Below are positions 49,986 to 58,954 of a stretch of DNA of 64,000 nucleotides, one piece after another. Under the pieces are notes generated by a model, which was not told where the DNA came from, made no database searches, and saw only the letters and a program-made list of their open reading frames with translations. Both the position numbers and the translations under genes were made by a program. Source of the stretch: an uncultured Mobilibacterium sp. (GTDB taxonomy: Bacteria; Bacillota; Clostridia; Peptostreptococcales; Anaerovoracaceae); the NCBI GenBank assembly GCA_947254375.1, contig CAMYCF010000001.1, positions 418,766-482,765 on the forward strand. The letters are read 5' to 3'. How positions within the stretch are numbered: the first letter of the stretch is position 1; each line of letters opens with the position of its first letter.

Positions 49986-51200
49986 TTAGTCGGTGTAGTT
50001 GTCGAAGTATCCCTGGATGAGGATGATCGGCGTCCCTTTGTCTCCGGATCCGCTCGTAAGGTCGCAGAGCGATCCGAGGAGGTCGGTGAGCCTACGAGGC
50101 GTCGTTCCCTGGGAATCCATCGATCCCATGAGGTCTGCATCCTTGCTCTCGATCCTCTTAACGATAGCTTCTCTGAGCTCTTCTCCCTTGAGGTCGCCGA
50201 AATCATTGTCAGCGAGGTATTTGAGCTTGAGCTCATTCGGAGTTCCTTCGAGGCCGGAAGTGTATGCCGGCGATACGCAAGGGTCTGCTAACTCCCAGAT
50301 CTTTCCTACAGGATCTTTGAAAGCTCCGTCTCCGTATACCATTACCTCTACCTTTTTACCGGTCTTGGTTACGAGCGTCTTCTGTATCTCGTCTACGAGA
50401 GGCTGAGGGTCTTTCGGGAAGAGTTTTACCGAATTTTCGGTCGCCTTGTTCGAACCGAGGAGGCCGTACTTTTCGTTGTATCCGCTTCCGTTGACCGACG
50501 CTGTCATGATATCTTCGAGGCCGTATACTTTGGCTCCCGCCGCTTTGAGGATCCTCTTTGTGCGGGCTCTCGTGTGGATATCACAGTTGATAACGTTATT
50601 GGTGTATTTGAGTATGTCTTCCGGATGATTTGCGAAGATAACTTCCGCTTCGGCACCGCTCTCTTCGATGAGCTGTTTGTAATAGCCCGCATAGTCTACG
50701 TTCGTAAACTGGTGCTTGTTTTCGCCGAAGAGTTCTCTGTACTTCGCGAGATCGAGTACGTCACTGTAAGGATTTACTCCGGACTCATCGATCTGATCCA
50801 TAGTAAGGAGCGCATTTCCGACCTCATCGCTCGGATAGCTGAGCATGAGCACGATCTTGTCGGCTCCTGAAGCTATACCGCGGAGGCAGATCGCAAATCT
50901 GTTTCTCGAAAGTATCGGGAAGATCACGCCTACCGTTCCGCCGCCGAATTTGTTTCTTACATCTTCAGCGATGGCATCGGTCGTAGCGTAGTTGCCCTGT
51001 GCCCTTGCAACTATCGACTCCGTAACGGCGACGACATCCCTGTCCCTGAGTTCGAAGCCGTCAGACTCCGATGCGGCGAGCACGCTGTCGACAACGATCT
51101 TAGCGACATCGTCGCCCTCACGGATTATCGGACCTCTGATCCCTCTTGAGACTGTTCCTACCAACCTGCTTTTTCCCGTTTTGTTTGCATCGTTTTGCAT
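49986..51200 (-). CDS. CofE-like gamma-glutamyl ligase family protein
   Basis: The 404-aa protein resembles F420-0:gamma-glutamyl ligase (CofE/FbiB). It has the early G-I-R-G-P-I-I-R-E-G-D-D segment and V-V-A-V-T-E-S-I-V-A-R near 54. G-S-N-K-A-T-E-N-S-V-K-L near 246 is also typical. Homologues are common in Clostridia that do not make F420, where the role is unknown. It may ligate glutamate to another cofactor. It starts with an ATG and has no obvious operon partner. Confidence 0.75.
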   Translation of the reverse strand: MQNDANKTGKSRLVGTVSRGIRGPIIREGDDVAKIVVDSVLAASESDGFELRDRDVVAVTESIVARAQGNYATTDAIAEDVRNKFGGGTVGVIFPILSRNRFAICLRGIASGADKIVLMLSYPSDEVGNALLTMDQIDESGVNPYSDVLDLAKYRELFGENKHQFTNVDYAGYYKQLIEESGAEAEVIFANHPEDILKYTNNVINCDIHTRARTKRILKAAGAKVYGLEDIMTASVNGSGYNEKYGLLGSNKATENSVKLFPKDPQPLVDEIQKTLVTKTGKKVEVMVYGDGAFKDPVGKIWELADPCVSPAYTSGLEGTPNELKLKYLADNDFGDLKGEELREAIVKRIESKDADLMGSMDSQGTTPRRLTDLLGSLCDLTSGSGDKGTPIILIQGYFDNYTD

Positions 51201-51300
51201 GTTTTACCCCTCATAAATTTAACCCAAAAATTTACTGTAATACTTTACCACTACTCTTTTTATTTTTCAACAAAATATATGCACTAAAATCGCTCTGTTC

Positions 51301-51355
51301 ACAAAAATATGCACCGCGTCCGTCCGCTTTTATTTCAGACGTTTTCGGTGCATAT
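51301..51355 (-). terminator. Terminator after the CAP-domain gene
   Basis: ATATGCACCG (51307-51316) pairs with CGGTGCATAT (51346-51355), with an inner CGTC/GACG helix. T-rich sequence follows on the minus strand. Confidence 0.75.
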
Positions 51356-51415
51356 CACATAGCTTTTTATTCAGGCATCGCCGCTAAAAGTGTCTCACTT
51401 GTTGCTGAAAAGCGC

Positions 51416-52602
51416 CTATCTTTCGTGCCTTCTCTTCATAGCTACGAGCATCGCTCCTCCCGCGGCAAGCATGAGCGTGCAGAGAGGAAGTGCAACGCCG
51501 TTCGCATCTCCGGTGTTGACTTCGGATTTTACTTCGGCAGCCGGTTTCTTGGCAGGTTTCTGAGGCTTATCGCCGGTAGTTCCCGGAGTGACCGGGTTAC
51601 CGGATTCTCAGGTGTCGCCGGCTCATCGCCTACGACTTTGACGGTATGGGTCGCACTCTTTCCTCCCCATGTAGCAGTTATCTTAGTAGTCCCCGCCTTG
51701 AGAGCTTTTACCTTTCCCGTGTTGTCGACGGTCGCAACGGCAGGATCGGATGACGTTCAAACTGCACCTACAGTTTGAAAATCGCCTTCAGTATCACCAT
51801 AGGCAGGATCATTATTAAACTTCATCTTCGTAAAAGCGGAAAGCTGAGCTTCCTTATTCGCTTTAAGCGGTTCGGTCGGCACTCCTCTGATAGACAGATC
51901 GTACGATGAAACTATATCAGCGTTATCTACAGCTACATTGACATTTTCCGTCACATTCCTATCTGCCATAACCACGTCGGCTGTAGGGGATAATTCTTCT
52001 GCCGAAAAGGCCAAAACGCTATTTTCTGGAGCCTTTGTGCTGAAGGCGTTAGCGTCTATAGCAAAGGTAGCCGCACCCACTGACTTATACCGAGGATTAA
52101 TGACATAAAAGTACAACTTTATAGCAGGATCATCCAATCCCCTAAAATCAGTGTGGTTAGAGCCCGCACCGCGCTCTTTTTGTTTGCTTACAAAGTTTAG
52201 AATACCGGAAACTTTCCCAACATTCTTAAGGCCCTGTGTCATTCTATGTCCGTTTACTTCTATATCCACATATGAAGTGCCGTCAGGCATGTCTTTCCCT
52301 TTTTTGTGCAGTATGAATCCGACTGCGAACTCCATCGAGAGCTCCTCGAGATCCGACGACCATTTCAGAGGGACATAATCAGACGGCTTCAACGTGAAAT
52401 AGTCTGTTTGCACGCCTTGGTCACATGCCTCTTTCCTCATCCCGTTTATTTCCGCCAGCAAAGCCGCATGATCAAGCGTTTCATACGTGCCGTTCACTTC
52501 GATCTGCGCTGTGGAATCCGCAAACGAGCCGATCGTGCCGACCGTAAACATGCCGCACGTCGCCAAGAGGACCGCAAGAGTTTTTGCTAAAATCCTCTTC
52601 AT
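51416..52602 (-). pseudogene. CAP/Big-domain surface protein broken by a UGA and a frameshift
   Basis: The gene starts at 52602 (AAGGAGAG upstream) with a signal peptide and a CAP/SCP-like domain (A-L-L-A-E-I-N-G-M-R, V-P-L-K-W-S-S-D-L). UGA at 51757-51759 stands where Big_2 domains have Trp in W-T-S-S-D-P-A-V-A-T-V-D. The frame continues through that Big domain. A one-base loss near 51590-51600 in the Pro/Thr linker then shifts the frame. The restored frame gives V-N-T-G-D, a membrane helix and K-R-R-H-E-R ending at 51416, a sorting signal. The stretch up to the UGA (281 aa) may still be made and secreted. Confidence 0.8.
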
Positions 52603-52686
52603 GACTCTCTCCTTTGATTAGATAAAATGACAAATAAATAGACAGTTGTTTGAATAATAAAATTCGGTTCTATTTGTCATAATTAA

Positions 52687-52716
52687 AACACATATGCCGC
52701 CTTCGGTCAAGGCGGC
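52687..52716 (-). terminator. Terminator of the phosphoglucomutase gene
   Basis: GCCGCCTT (52696-52703) pairs with AAGGCGGC (52709-52716). The minus strand continues ATATGTGTTTTAATT. Confidence 0.75.
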
Positions 52717-52754
52717 ACATGTTTTATAGAACAAAATGATAGACTTTAATTTGG

Positions 52755-54485
52755 TTAGGCGCTCAACATTTTTACGGCGGCATTTTTTACCGTGTCGAAC
52801 TTTTCCCGCGCATCTTCAAGGCTTTGGCCTTTTACCATGACATAGAGTTTTATCTTCGGCTCCGTGCCTGACGGCCTTATGATGACGGCACAGCCTCCCT
52901 CGAGCTCGTAGAAGAGAACATTGCTTTTAGGGAGGGATATCGGTTCGACGGCGCCGGTCCTGAGATCTTTTATCGTGCCTTCGAGGTAATCGCGGGCACG
53001 CTCGACGGGGAGACCTATCTCGCGCGGATGCTCGCTTCGCGCGGCATCCATTATGCCTTTCATTATCGCCTGAGCTTCGCTCGGCTCGAAATATACGGCG
53101 TCGGTCTTTTCGATGAAGTAACCGTATTTTTTGTAGAGATCGTCTACGGCGTCCCAAAGGCCTTTGCCCTCGGCGACGTATTTGCAGGCTATCTCGGATA
53201 TGAGCATGGCTGTCTCGACTCCGTCCTTGTCGCGGGCATAGTCGCCCGTCAGATAGCCGTTGCTCTCTTCGAAGCCGTATATGCACCTGTGCTCGCCCGC
53301 TTTGTCGATCTCGTCCATCTTTCCGCCGATGAACTTGAAGCCGGTAAGGGTCTCGACGGCTTTGACGCCGTGATGCTCGCAGATCGCGTTGAACATAGTA
53401 GTCGAGACTATGCTCTTTACGGCCGCCGGTTTGGCGGGCATCGTGCCTTTCTTTTTCTTTTCTTCTATTATATGATCCAGCAGGAGAACGCCGACCTGGT
53501 TGCCGGTCAGTATCTCGTAGCGGCCGTCACGGCGTGCGACGATGCCGCACCGGTCGCTGTCAGGATCGGTGCCGATGATGAGATCGATGTCCTCCTTCTC
53601 AGCGAGATCGATAGCCATAGCGAAGCCTTCGTAGTTCTCCGGGTTCGGCGATTTTACAGTCGGGAAACTTCCGTCAGGTATCATCTGTTCTTCGACGCAG
53701 ACGATGTTTTTTACCCCGACGCGACGCAGGACTTCGGGAACGATCTTCCTCCCCGCACCGTGGAAAGGCGTGTACACGACCGAAAAATCTTCGCCCGCCT
53801 TCTCGATGTATTCCCTTCCGTGTGACTCTCCGATGACTGCGGTCATGTAAGCTTCATCGACATCTTTTCCGATGATCTCGATAAGCCCTTCGGATCTCGC
53901 TTCATCGAAATCCGTGGTGCGAACGTCATCGAAGATATCGAGCTTCTCCATTTCTTCCGAAATCTCCGCGGCAGCCTCCGGTCTCACCTGGGCGCCGTTA
54001 TCGACATATGCTTTATATCCGTTGTATTTCTTCGTGTTGTGGCTCGCGGTTATGTTGATCCCGGATGCCGCCTTGAGATGCCTTATCGCGAACGAAAGCT
54101 CCGGCGTCGGCCTCATCGAGTCGAAGAGATACACCTTGATGCCGTTGGCCGCAAGGACAGATGCCGCCTCCTTCGAGAAAGTCTCACTGTTGATCCTCGG
54201 GTCGCATGCTATGACGACGCCGTCGCTCTCTCTTCCCGCCTTTTTGATGACCTCAGAAAGTGCCTGCGTCGCATATCTTACCGTATATACATTCACGCCG
54301 TTTATCCCCGCGCGCATTATACCGCGGAGTCCCGCCGTGCCGAATTTCAAGGTCCCCGAGAAGCGGTCCTCTATCGCCTTTTCATCATTTTCTATCGCCC
54401 TCAGCTCCTCCTTCGTCGCGTCGTCGACCGCCGGAGACGAGAGCCATTTTTCGTATTCGATCCTGTGATCCTGTTCTTGTTTCAT
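52755..54485 (-). CDS. Phosphoglucomutase/phosphomannomutase (PgcA-like)
   Basis: The 576-aa alpha-D-phosphohexomutase has the phosphoserine loop I-T-A-S-H-N-T-K-K-Y-N near 146, the metal loop G-T-D-P-D-S-D-R near 302 and sugar loop G-F-E-E-S-N-G-Y near 397. The C-terminal R-P-S-G-T-E-P-K-I-K-L-Y binds phosphate. The long form is like Bacillus PgcA, which interconverts glucose-1-P and glucose-6-P for envelope polymers. It is not clearly in an operon. Confidence 0.93.
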   Translation of the reverse strand: MKQEQDHRIEYEKWLSSPAVDDATKEELRAIENDEKAIEDRFSGTLKFGTAGLRGIMRAGINGVNVYTVRYATQALSEVIKKAGRESDGVVIACDPRINSETFSKEAASVLAANGIKVYLFDSMRPTPELSFAIRHLKAASGINITASHNTKKYNGYKAYVDNGAQVRPEAAAEISEEMEKLDIFDDVRTTDFDEARSEGLIEIIGKDVDEAYMTAVIGESHGREYIEKAGEDFSVVYTPFHGAGRKIVPEVLRRVGVKNIVCVEEQMIPDGSFPTVKSPNPENYEGFAMAIDLAEKEDIDLIIGTDPDSDRCGIVARRDGRYEILTGNQVGVLLLDHIIEEKKKKGTMPAKPAAVKSIVSTTMFNAICEHHGVKAVETLTGFKFIGGKMDEIDKAGEHRCIYGFEESNGYLTGDYARDKDGVETAMLISEIACKYVAEGKGLWDAVDDLYKKYGYFIEKTDAVYFEPSEAQAIMKGIMDAARSEHPREIGLPVERARDYLEGTIKDLRTGAVEPISLPKSNVLFYELEGGCAVIIRPSGTEPKIKLYVMVKGQSLEDAREKFDTVKNAAVKMLSA

Positions 54486-54583
54486 AGTTTCTCTCCCCTT
54501 TTATCCCTACCGCTTGAATTGTATTTAGCGGCACGGTTTTTGTCAAGGGCGTAGGCTTTCACGATCGGCAACAAGCGGTAACA

Positions 54584-54624
54584 AAATGCCGGGACCCGCG
54601 GATGATCACGGTGTCCCGGCATTT
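54584..54624 (-). terminator. Terminator after the DUF3021 gene
   Basis: 12-bp stem AAATGCCGGGAC/GTCCCGGCATTT, then TTTTG on the minus strand. Confidence 0.8.
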
Positions 54625-54639
54625 CGACGTCGGCGAAAA

Positions 54640-55113
54640 TCATTTCTTCCCGGCGATCTCTCTGTTGATGCTTTCGATCCTTCTTTTTGTTACAAGATAT
54701 GTGATAAGCCACATCATCACGAATATGATCATGTAGATCACGAAGAAGGAAAGAAGTCCGCTCAAGCTGTGCCCCATCCAGTCGTTGAAGTATGCGACGA
54801 CCAGCATTACCGGCGCCGTCACGCCGAAGTACGTCCCGGTCTGACGGGCGAGGCTCCAATCTTCCAGTTCCCACACGATCGACGTACCCGCAAACGCGGC
54901 GCCGAGCACGGCGGAAAGGGCCATTTCGAGCATAGTCGCGTTCAGCTGATTGCCCATTTTATCGACGAGCGACGGCGGCGTCGGGTGGAAATACCCGTCT
55001 CCCTTTCCGATCGAAATAAATATCGCGATCAGAGTGCAGATCCCTATGCCCATAAGCGCTCCTAAAAATATTCTTCCCGGCAGCGACATCTCGCCCCATG
55101 ACGTTTTTTTCAT
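54640..55113 (-). CDS. DUF3021 membrane protein
   Basis: The 157-aa protein has four membrane helices and the DUF3021 pattern S-A-V-L-G-A-A-F-A-G-T-S-I-V-W-E near 67. Such proteins nearly always lie next to a small LytTR regulator, as here (15 bp apart, same strand). They are thought to sense envelope stress and control the regulator. This is inference from pairing; no ligand is known. Confidence 0.88.
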   Translation of the reverse strand: MKKTSWGEMSLPGRIFLGALMGIGICTLIAIFISIGKGDGYFHPTPPSLVDKMGNQLNATMLEMALSAVLGAAFAGTSIVWELEDWSLARQTGTYFGVTAPVMLVVAYFNDWMGHSLSGLLSFFVIYMIIFVMMWLITYLVTKRRIESINREIAGKK

Positions 55114-55128
55114 GACAGATCCTCCCTT

Positions 55129-55569
55129 CTATATCCCTAAGACCTCTTTTATCCTGTTGATGTATCGCCTCGAAGCGAACGACCGGCTGCCGTCCCTGAA
55201 GACGACGCATATCGTGCCCCGAAAGCTGAGGTCCAGCTCTTTTACCTTCTTAAGATTTATGATCTCCGAATTCGATATCCTGATGAAGCGGTTCCCGTCC
55301 AGGATCTCCTCGATCTCGTAAAGCCTCTTGCGGATGCGGTGCTCGCCTTTGTCCGTGCGTATAAAAACTTTTCCGTCGGATGCATACACGCTCACGATAT
55401 CGTCCCGCTCTATCACCTCGGCTGCCTCGCCGCGAAATCCCACGATCACATCGGGCGCATCTTCCGAAAGTTTTGTGACGATCGCGCTTATCTCCGGGGT
55501 GATCTTATCGGTAAAAATCATCACCTTCGTTTCCCTGACCGTTTCGTCGACTTTTATCTCTACTTTCAT
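55129..55569 (-). CDS. LytTR-family DNA-binding regulator
   Basis: The 146-aa protein has an N-terminal 40-residue part and a C-terminal LytTR domain (about 45-146): V-Y-A-S-D-G-K-V-F-I-R-T, then F-I-R-I-S-N-S-E-I-I-N-L and G-S-R-S-F-A-S-R-R-Y. It lacks a receiver domain, as usual for the LytTR-DUF3021 pair. It probably controls the pair's own promoter (55591-55618). Confidence 0.9.
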   Translation of the reverse strand: MKVEIKVDETVRETKVMIFTDKITPEISAIVTKLSEDAPDVIVGFRGEAAEVIERDDIVSVYASDGKVFIRTDKGEHRIRKRLYEIEEILDGNRFIRISNSEIINLKKVKELDLSFRGTICVVFRDGSRSFASRRYINRIKEVLGI

Positions 55570-55590
55570 GGCGCACTCCTTTCTAATGTC

Positions 55591-55618
55591 ATTATAGATA
55601 AAGTAAACGTCCGCGCAA
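55591..55618 (-). promoter_or_regulatory. Promoter of the LytTR-DUF3021 pair
   Basis: Minus strand TTGCGC (55613-55618), 16-bp spacer, TATAAT (55591-55596). Confidence 0.65.
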
Positions 55619-55654
55619 CCGATTTTACATACATGGTCACATACGGCACATAAG

Positions 55655-55663
55655 TGGTATAAT
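55655..55663 (+). promoter_or_regulatory. Extended -10 promoter of mnmA
   Basis: TGG-TATAAT (55655-55663), divergent from the LytTR promoter. Short direct repeats (ACATACAtGG, CACATACGG, CACATAAG) lie just upstream. Confidence 0.6.
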
Positions 55664-55702
55664 GGCGTATATTTTTATTGAGATTTTCGGTGGTAAAAGG
55701 AT

Positions 55703-56776
55703 ATGACGAAGAAAGCGCTTGTGGCGATGAGCGGCGGTGTGGACAGCAGCGTCGCGGCATTTTTGACAAAAGAGAGCGGGTACGAGACGGCGGGAGCGAC
55801 CATGGAACTTTTCGGCGGCGAAAACGGACGTCTCAACGCCGACGACATAAAAGACGCGAAGGCGGTGGCGGGCAGGCTCGGGATAAAATACGAGGTGTTC
55901 GATTTTACGAAGGAGTTCGATGAATGCGTCGTGTCGCCTTTCGTCGAATCGTACGAGAGCGGCAGCACTCCGAATCCCTGCGTCGACTGCAACAGACGCC
56001 TTAAGTTCGACGCGTTCTTCAGGAAGGGCCGCGAGCTCGGTTTCGATACGGTCGTGACCGGCCACTACGCGCGGATCGAGTGCGATGAAGAGACGGGGAA
56101 ATATCTACTCAAAAAAGCCGTGAGCGAAGCCAAAGACCAGAGCTACGTCCTCTACACCCTTTCGCAGGATCAGCTCGCGCACGCGTCCTTCCCTATCGGC
56201 GGGCTTACGAAGGACGAAGTTAGGAAGATCGCGGAGGAGCAGGGTTTTGCAAACGCTTCAAAAAGCGAAAGTCAGGATATCTGTTTCATCCCTGAAGGGA
56301 AATACCACGATTTTATAAAAGAGTATTCCGGCAAAGACTATCCGCCGGGAGATTTTGTCGACAGCGGTGGCAACGTCCTCGGACGGCACAGCGGGATAAT
56401 CAATTACACGGTCGGTCAGAGGAAGGGCCTCGGCCTCGCCCTAAAGAAGCCGATGTACGTCGTCGAAATAGACGCCGCCTCAAACCGCGTCATCCTCGGT
56501 GACAACGACGACCTTTTCGAGCGCGAACTCACGGCGGGAGATTTCAACTGGATATCGGGGAACGCCCCGGAAGGTGAAATAAGATGCACCGCAAAGATCA
56601 GGTATAAACACGCCGAAGCTCCCGCGACGGCCCGCGTCACAGAAAACGGAAATGTCATCGTGACTTTCGACGAGCCGCAACGCGCCATAACCGCAGGCCA
56701 GTCGGCAGTCCTCTACGACGGCGATACAGTCCTCGGCGGCGGTAAAATATTGCGGGTAACTCATTGCAATGCGTAA
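55703..56776 (+). CDS. mnmA: tRNA-specific 2-thiouridylase
   Basis: The 357-aa enzyme thiolates U34 of tRNA Lys, Glu and Gln. The PP-loop is M-S-G-G-V-D-S-S near 9-16. The catalytic Cys are C93 in N-P-C-V-D-C and the later Cys in S-Q-D-I-C-F-I. V-G-Q-R-K-G-L-G and the C-terminal beta-barrel are standard. AAGGAT precedes the ATG. Confidence 0.96.
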   Translation: MTKKALVAMSGGVDSSVAAFLTKESGYETAGATMELFGGENGRLNADDIKDAKAVAGRLGIKYEVFDFTKEFDECVVSPFVESYESGSTPNPCVDCNRRLKFDAFFRKGRELGFDTVVTGHYARIECDEETGKYLLKKAVSEAKDQSYVLYTLSQDQLAHASFPIGGLTKDEVRKIAEEQGFANASKSESQDICFIPEGKYHDFIKEYSGKDYPPGDFVDSGGNVLGRHSGIINYTVGQRKGLGLALKKPMYVVEIDAASNRVILGDNDDLFERELTAGDFNWISGNAPEGEIRCTAKIRYKHAEAPATARVTENGNVIVTFDEPQRAITAGQSAVLYDGDTVLGGGKILRVTHCNA

Positions 56777-56791
56777 ATAAAATAGTATAAT
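56764..56791 (+). promoter_or_regulatory. Promoter of the broken flavin-binding gene
   Basis: TTGCAA (56764-56769), 16-bp spacer, TATAAT (56786-56791). Confidence 0.65.
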
Positions 56792-56800
56792 TAAACCGTC

Positions 56801-56818
56801 AGTTAGTCTTAACTAACT
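56801..56818 (+). promoter_or_regulatory. Palindromic operator GTTAG-N6-CTAAC (copy 1)
   Basis: AGTTAGT-CTTA-ACTAACT, perfect 7-4-7 repeat just downstream of the -10. It resembles the palindrome before ahpC (59549-59566). Confidence 0.7.
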
Positions 56819-56836
56819 AAAATCGAACAGAAGGCG

Positions 56837-57090
56837 GTGATAAAAATAAATACTTTTACAGATGAAATGAAGGAAATGATAAACTCGCAGCTCGCGTACA
56901 TTTCCACGGTCGACAAAGACGGCAACCCGAACGTGGGACCGAAGAGATCCTGACCGAAGGAGAGATCTACGAAAGCGCCGCAGAATGGGCGAAGGGTAAA
57001 ATGGGACCGCCGAAAGCCGCGGGCCTCATCCACGTAGAAAAGATCTTCCTTCTCGACTCCGGTAAAAACGCCGGCGACAAGATCGTCTAA
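56837..57090 (+). pseudogene. Deleted pyridoxamine-5'-phosphate-oxidase-family (split-barrel flavin-binding) gene
   Basis: The first frame (from GTG 56837) encodes T-F-T-D-E-M-K-E-M-I-N-S-Q-L-A-Y-I-S-T-V-D-K and then N-P-N-V-G-P-K-R-S before UGA at 56951. A second frame from about 56956 encodes E-G-E-I-Y-E-S-A-A-E-W-A-K, then K-A-A-G-L-I-H-V-E-K-I-F and a tail to TAA at 57090. These are the N- and C-terminal ends of a ~125-aa split-barrel protein; roughly 50 codons in the middle are missing. The RBS-like AAGGCGGTGA is followed by ATA where ATG would be expected, so the start may also be lost. Confidence 0.75.
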
Positions 57091-57259
57091 AATCGTTCGG
57101 CCGAATATTTGCGCAAGAGTCGTTCGGACCTGACATTCATGGAACATAAAAAGGCGGAGCATGCTGATATGCATGCCACGCCCGTTTTTTATCGGATCGT
57201 TACCGATTTTTATCGCGGTGCTCCGGATCTCTGCCGGACCGCACCCGATCTTAAAGCTT

Positions 57260-58939
57260 TTATTCGCCGATGATGTCGAGGAGCTCGTTTATGTTCTTTT
57301 TACCGAACCCCACTTTATCGTCGTTGATGATGAAGCACGGAACGCTCATGACGTCGTACTTATCTTTCAGGTGGCCGAAGTTGTTGAGGTCGAAAACATC
57401 GACGTTGACCGAATCGTTCGAAGCCGCGATCTTCTGGGCGGCCGTTACGAGCTCAGGACACATCGTGCAGGAAAGCGAAACGAGTATTTTTATATTTACC
57501 CGATCGCGTATAGCTGCGATCGCCTTCTCGGTCGCTTCGTCGACGCTCTGCCCCGGTCCCGCTACGTTGTACAGACCTATCATGAACGACGTGAATTCGT
57601 GACCTCCCGGCGCTCCGTGGAACGCGAGGCCCGAAGGACTGCCGTCCGCTCTGCAAACCTGTACGTAAGGCAGCACGTTGTCCTCGGCGCTGCCGTCCGA
57701 GTCTTTCGCCTCTTCGGCGATCTCGACTTTGATCTTAGGAGTGAGCTCCGCGATCGAGTTCATGTACTGCGTAAGCTCCGTCGATACGGGCCTTCCGTCC
57801 AAATGAAGTTTCAGGACTATGTCGCTATCCATCTTTTCGAAAAGCGCATTGAGCTGTGCTTTCATGTCGGCACTGAAGAGTCCGCCTTCATCCGCTACGA
57901 TCTCTTCCTTAGGCTCCGAAGGTACGCGCGATACAGGTTGCTTAGGAACTATTCCCGTCTCTTCCTGCATCTTTGCCGCGTACTTCTCGAGCTCAGCGGC
58001 GGCTATAGCGCCGTCGCCGACCGCTGTCACGACCTGACGGAGGACATTGTCGCAAACGTCGCCGGCCGCGTAAACGCCGTCGACCGAAGTCTTTTTGTTC
58101 GCATCCGTTACGACATAGCCCTTCGGAGTTAGCTCTACGTCGTCTTTTATCAGATCCGTAGCGGGCTCGTAACCGACAAATACGAAGATCCCGAAAGTAT
58201 CGTCACCTGCATCGTAGACGGTCTCTTCTCCCGTCTTTGTGTTGACATAAGCCAGCCTTCGAAGGGCCGAATCGCCTTCGGCCGATTTTACCGTGACATT
58301 CTTAAGGACCGTTATTTTATCGTTTTTATAGACCGGGTCCGACGTGGCTTTCGCACAACTGAAATCGTCTCCGCGGATAAGTATCGTGACGTGCTTTGCG
58401 TATTTCGTCAGGAAAATGCTCTCTTCCGCAGCCGCGAATCCGCCGCCGACTACGAATACGTCTTTCCCCGTAAAAAACTCGCCGTCGCACGTGGCGCAAT
58501 ACGCGACTCCGTGCCCCTTGAACTCCTGCTCGCCTTCAAAGCCGACCATGCGCGGATGCGCACCGGTCGCGATCAGTATCCCGAACGATTTGAATGTGCC
58601 TCTGTCCGTCGATACAGCCTTGATCGGCCCTTTGAGGTCGAACGATTTTATCTTGGCGGAAAGGAATTCGGTTCCGAAGTTTTCCGCCTGCCTCTGCATC
58701 GTGTGCGTCAGCGTCCTTCCGTCCGTTCTCTCTATTCCCGGATAGTTGACGACATCCGATGTGATCGTTATCTGCCCGCCGAACGCTTCGCCTTCGACCA
58801 CGAGCACTCTGTATCTGGCGCGCGCCAGGTATATAGCGGCGGTAAGTCCCGCCGGGCCGCCTCCCGCGACTATGACGTCGTAGAATTTTTCTTCTTCGCC
58901 CGGTTCAAGTTGTATTTTTTTACCGTTAGTTTCGTTCAT
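57260..58939 (-). CDS. Thioredoxin-reductase-like NAD(P)H:peroxiredoxin reductase fused to a C-terminal glutaredoxin-type module
   Basis: Residues 20-320 are a TrxR-type flavoprotein with G-G-G-P-A-G-L at 26-32, the redox C148-A-T-C151 and A-A-G-D-V-C-D near 304. Residues 360-559 are a tandem thioredoxin-fold domain with S-C491-T-M-C494 and S-V-P-C. E. coli AhpF has these in the reverse order (thiol module first). The C-terminal module probably relays electrons to AhpC, encoded directly upstream 15 bp away. GGAAG precedes the ATG. Confidence 0.93.
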   Translation of the reverse strand: MNETNGKKIQLEPGEEEKFYDVIVAGGGPAGLTAAIYLARARYRVLVVEGEAFGGQITITSDVVNYPGIERTDGRTLTHTMQRQAENFGTEFLSAKIKSFDLKGPIKAVSTDRGTFKSFGILIATGAHPRMVGFEGEQEFKGHGVAYCATCDGEFFTGKDVFVVGGGFAAAEESIFLTKYAKHVTILIRGDDFSCAKATSDPVYKNDKITVLKNVTVKSAEGDSALRRLAYVNTKTGEETVYDAGDDTFGIFVFVGYEPATDLIKDDVELTPKGYVVTDANKKTSVDGVYAAGDVCDNVLRQVVTAVGDGAIAAAELEKYAAKMQEETGIVPKQPVSRVPSEPKEEIVADEGGLFSADMKAQLNALFEKMDSDIVLKLHLDGRPVSTELTQYMNSIAELTPKIKVEIAEEAKDSDGSAEDNVLPYVQVCRADGSPSGLAFHGAPGGHEFTSFMIGLYNVAGPGQSVDEATEKAIAAIRDRVNIKILVSLSCTMCPELVTAAQKIAASNDSVNVDVFDLNNFGHLKDKYDVMSVPCFIINDDKVGFGKKNINELLDIIGE

Positions 58940-58954
58940 GGCGGCACTTCCTCA

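Noticed and set aside
9607..51759. UGA read as tryptophan in this organism
   Set aside because: UGA ends normal genes such as rbgA, and one of the two cases is accompanied by a frameshift. Recoding genome-wide is not supported.
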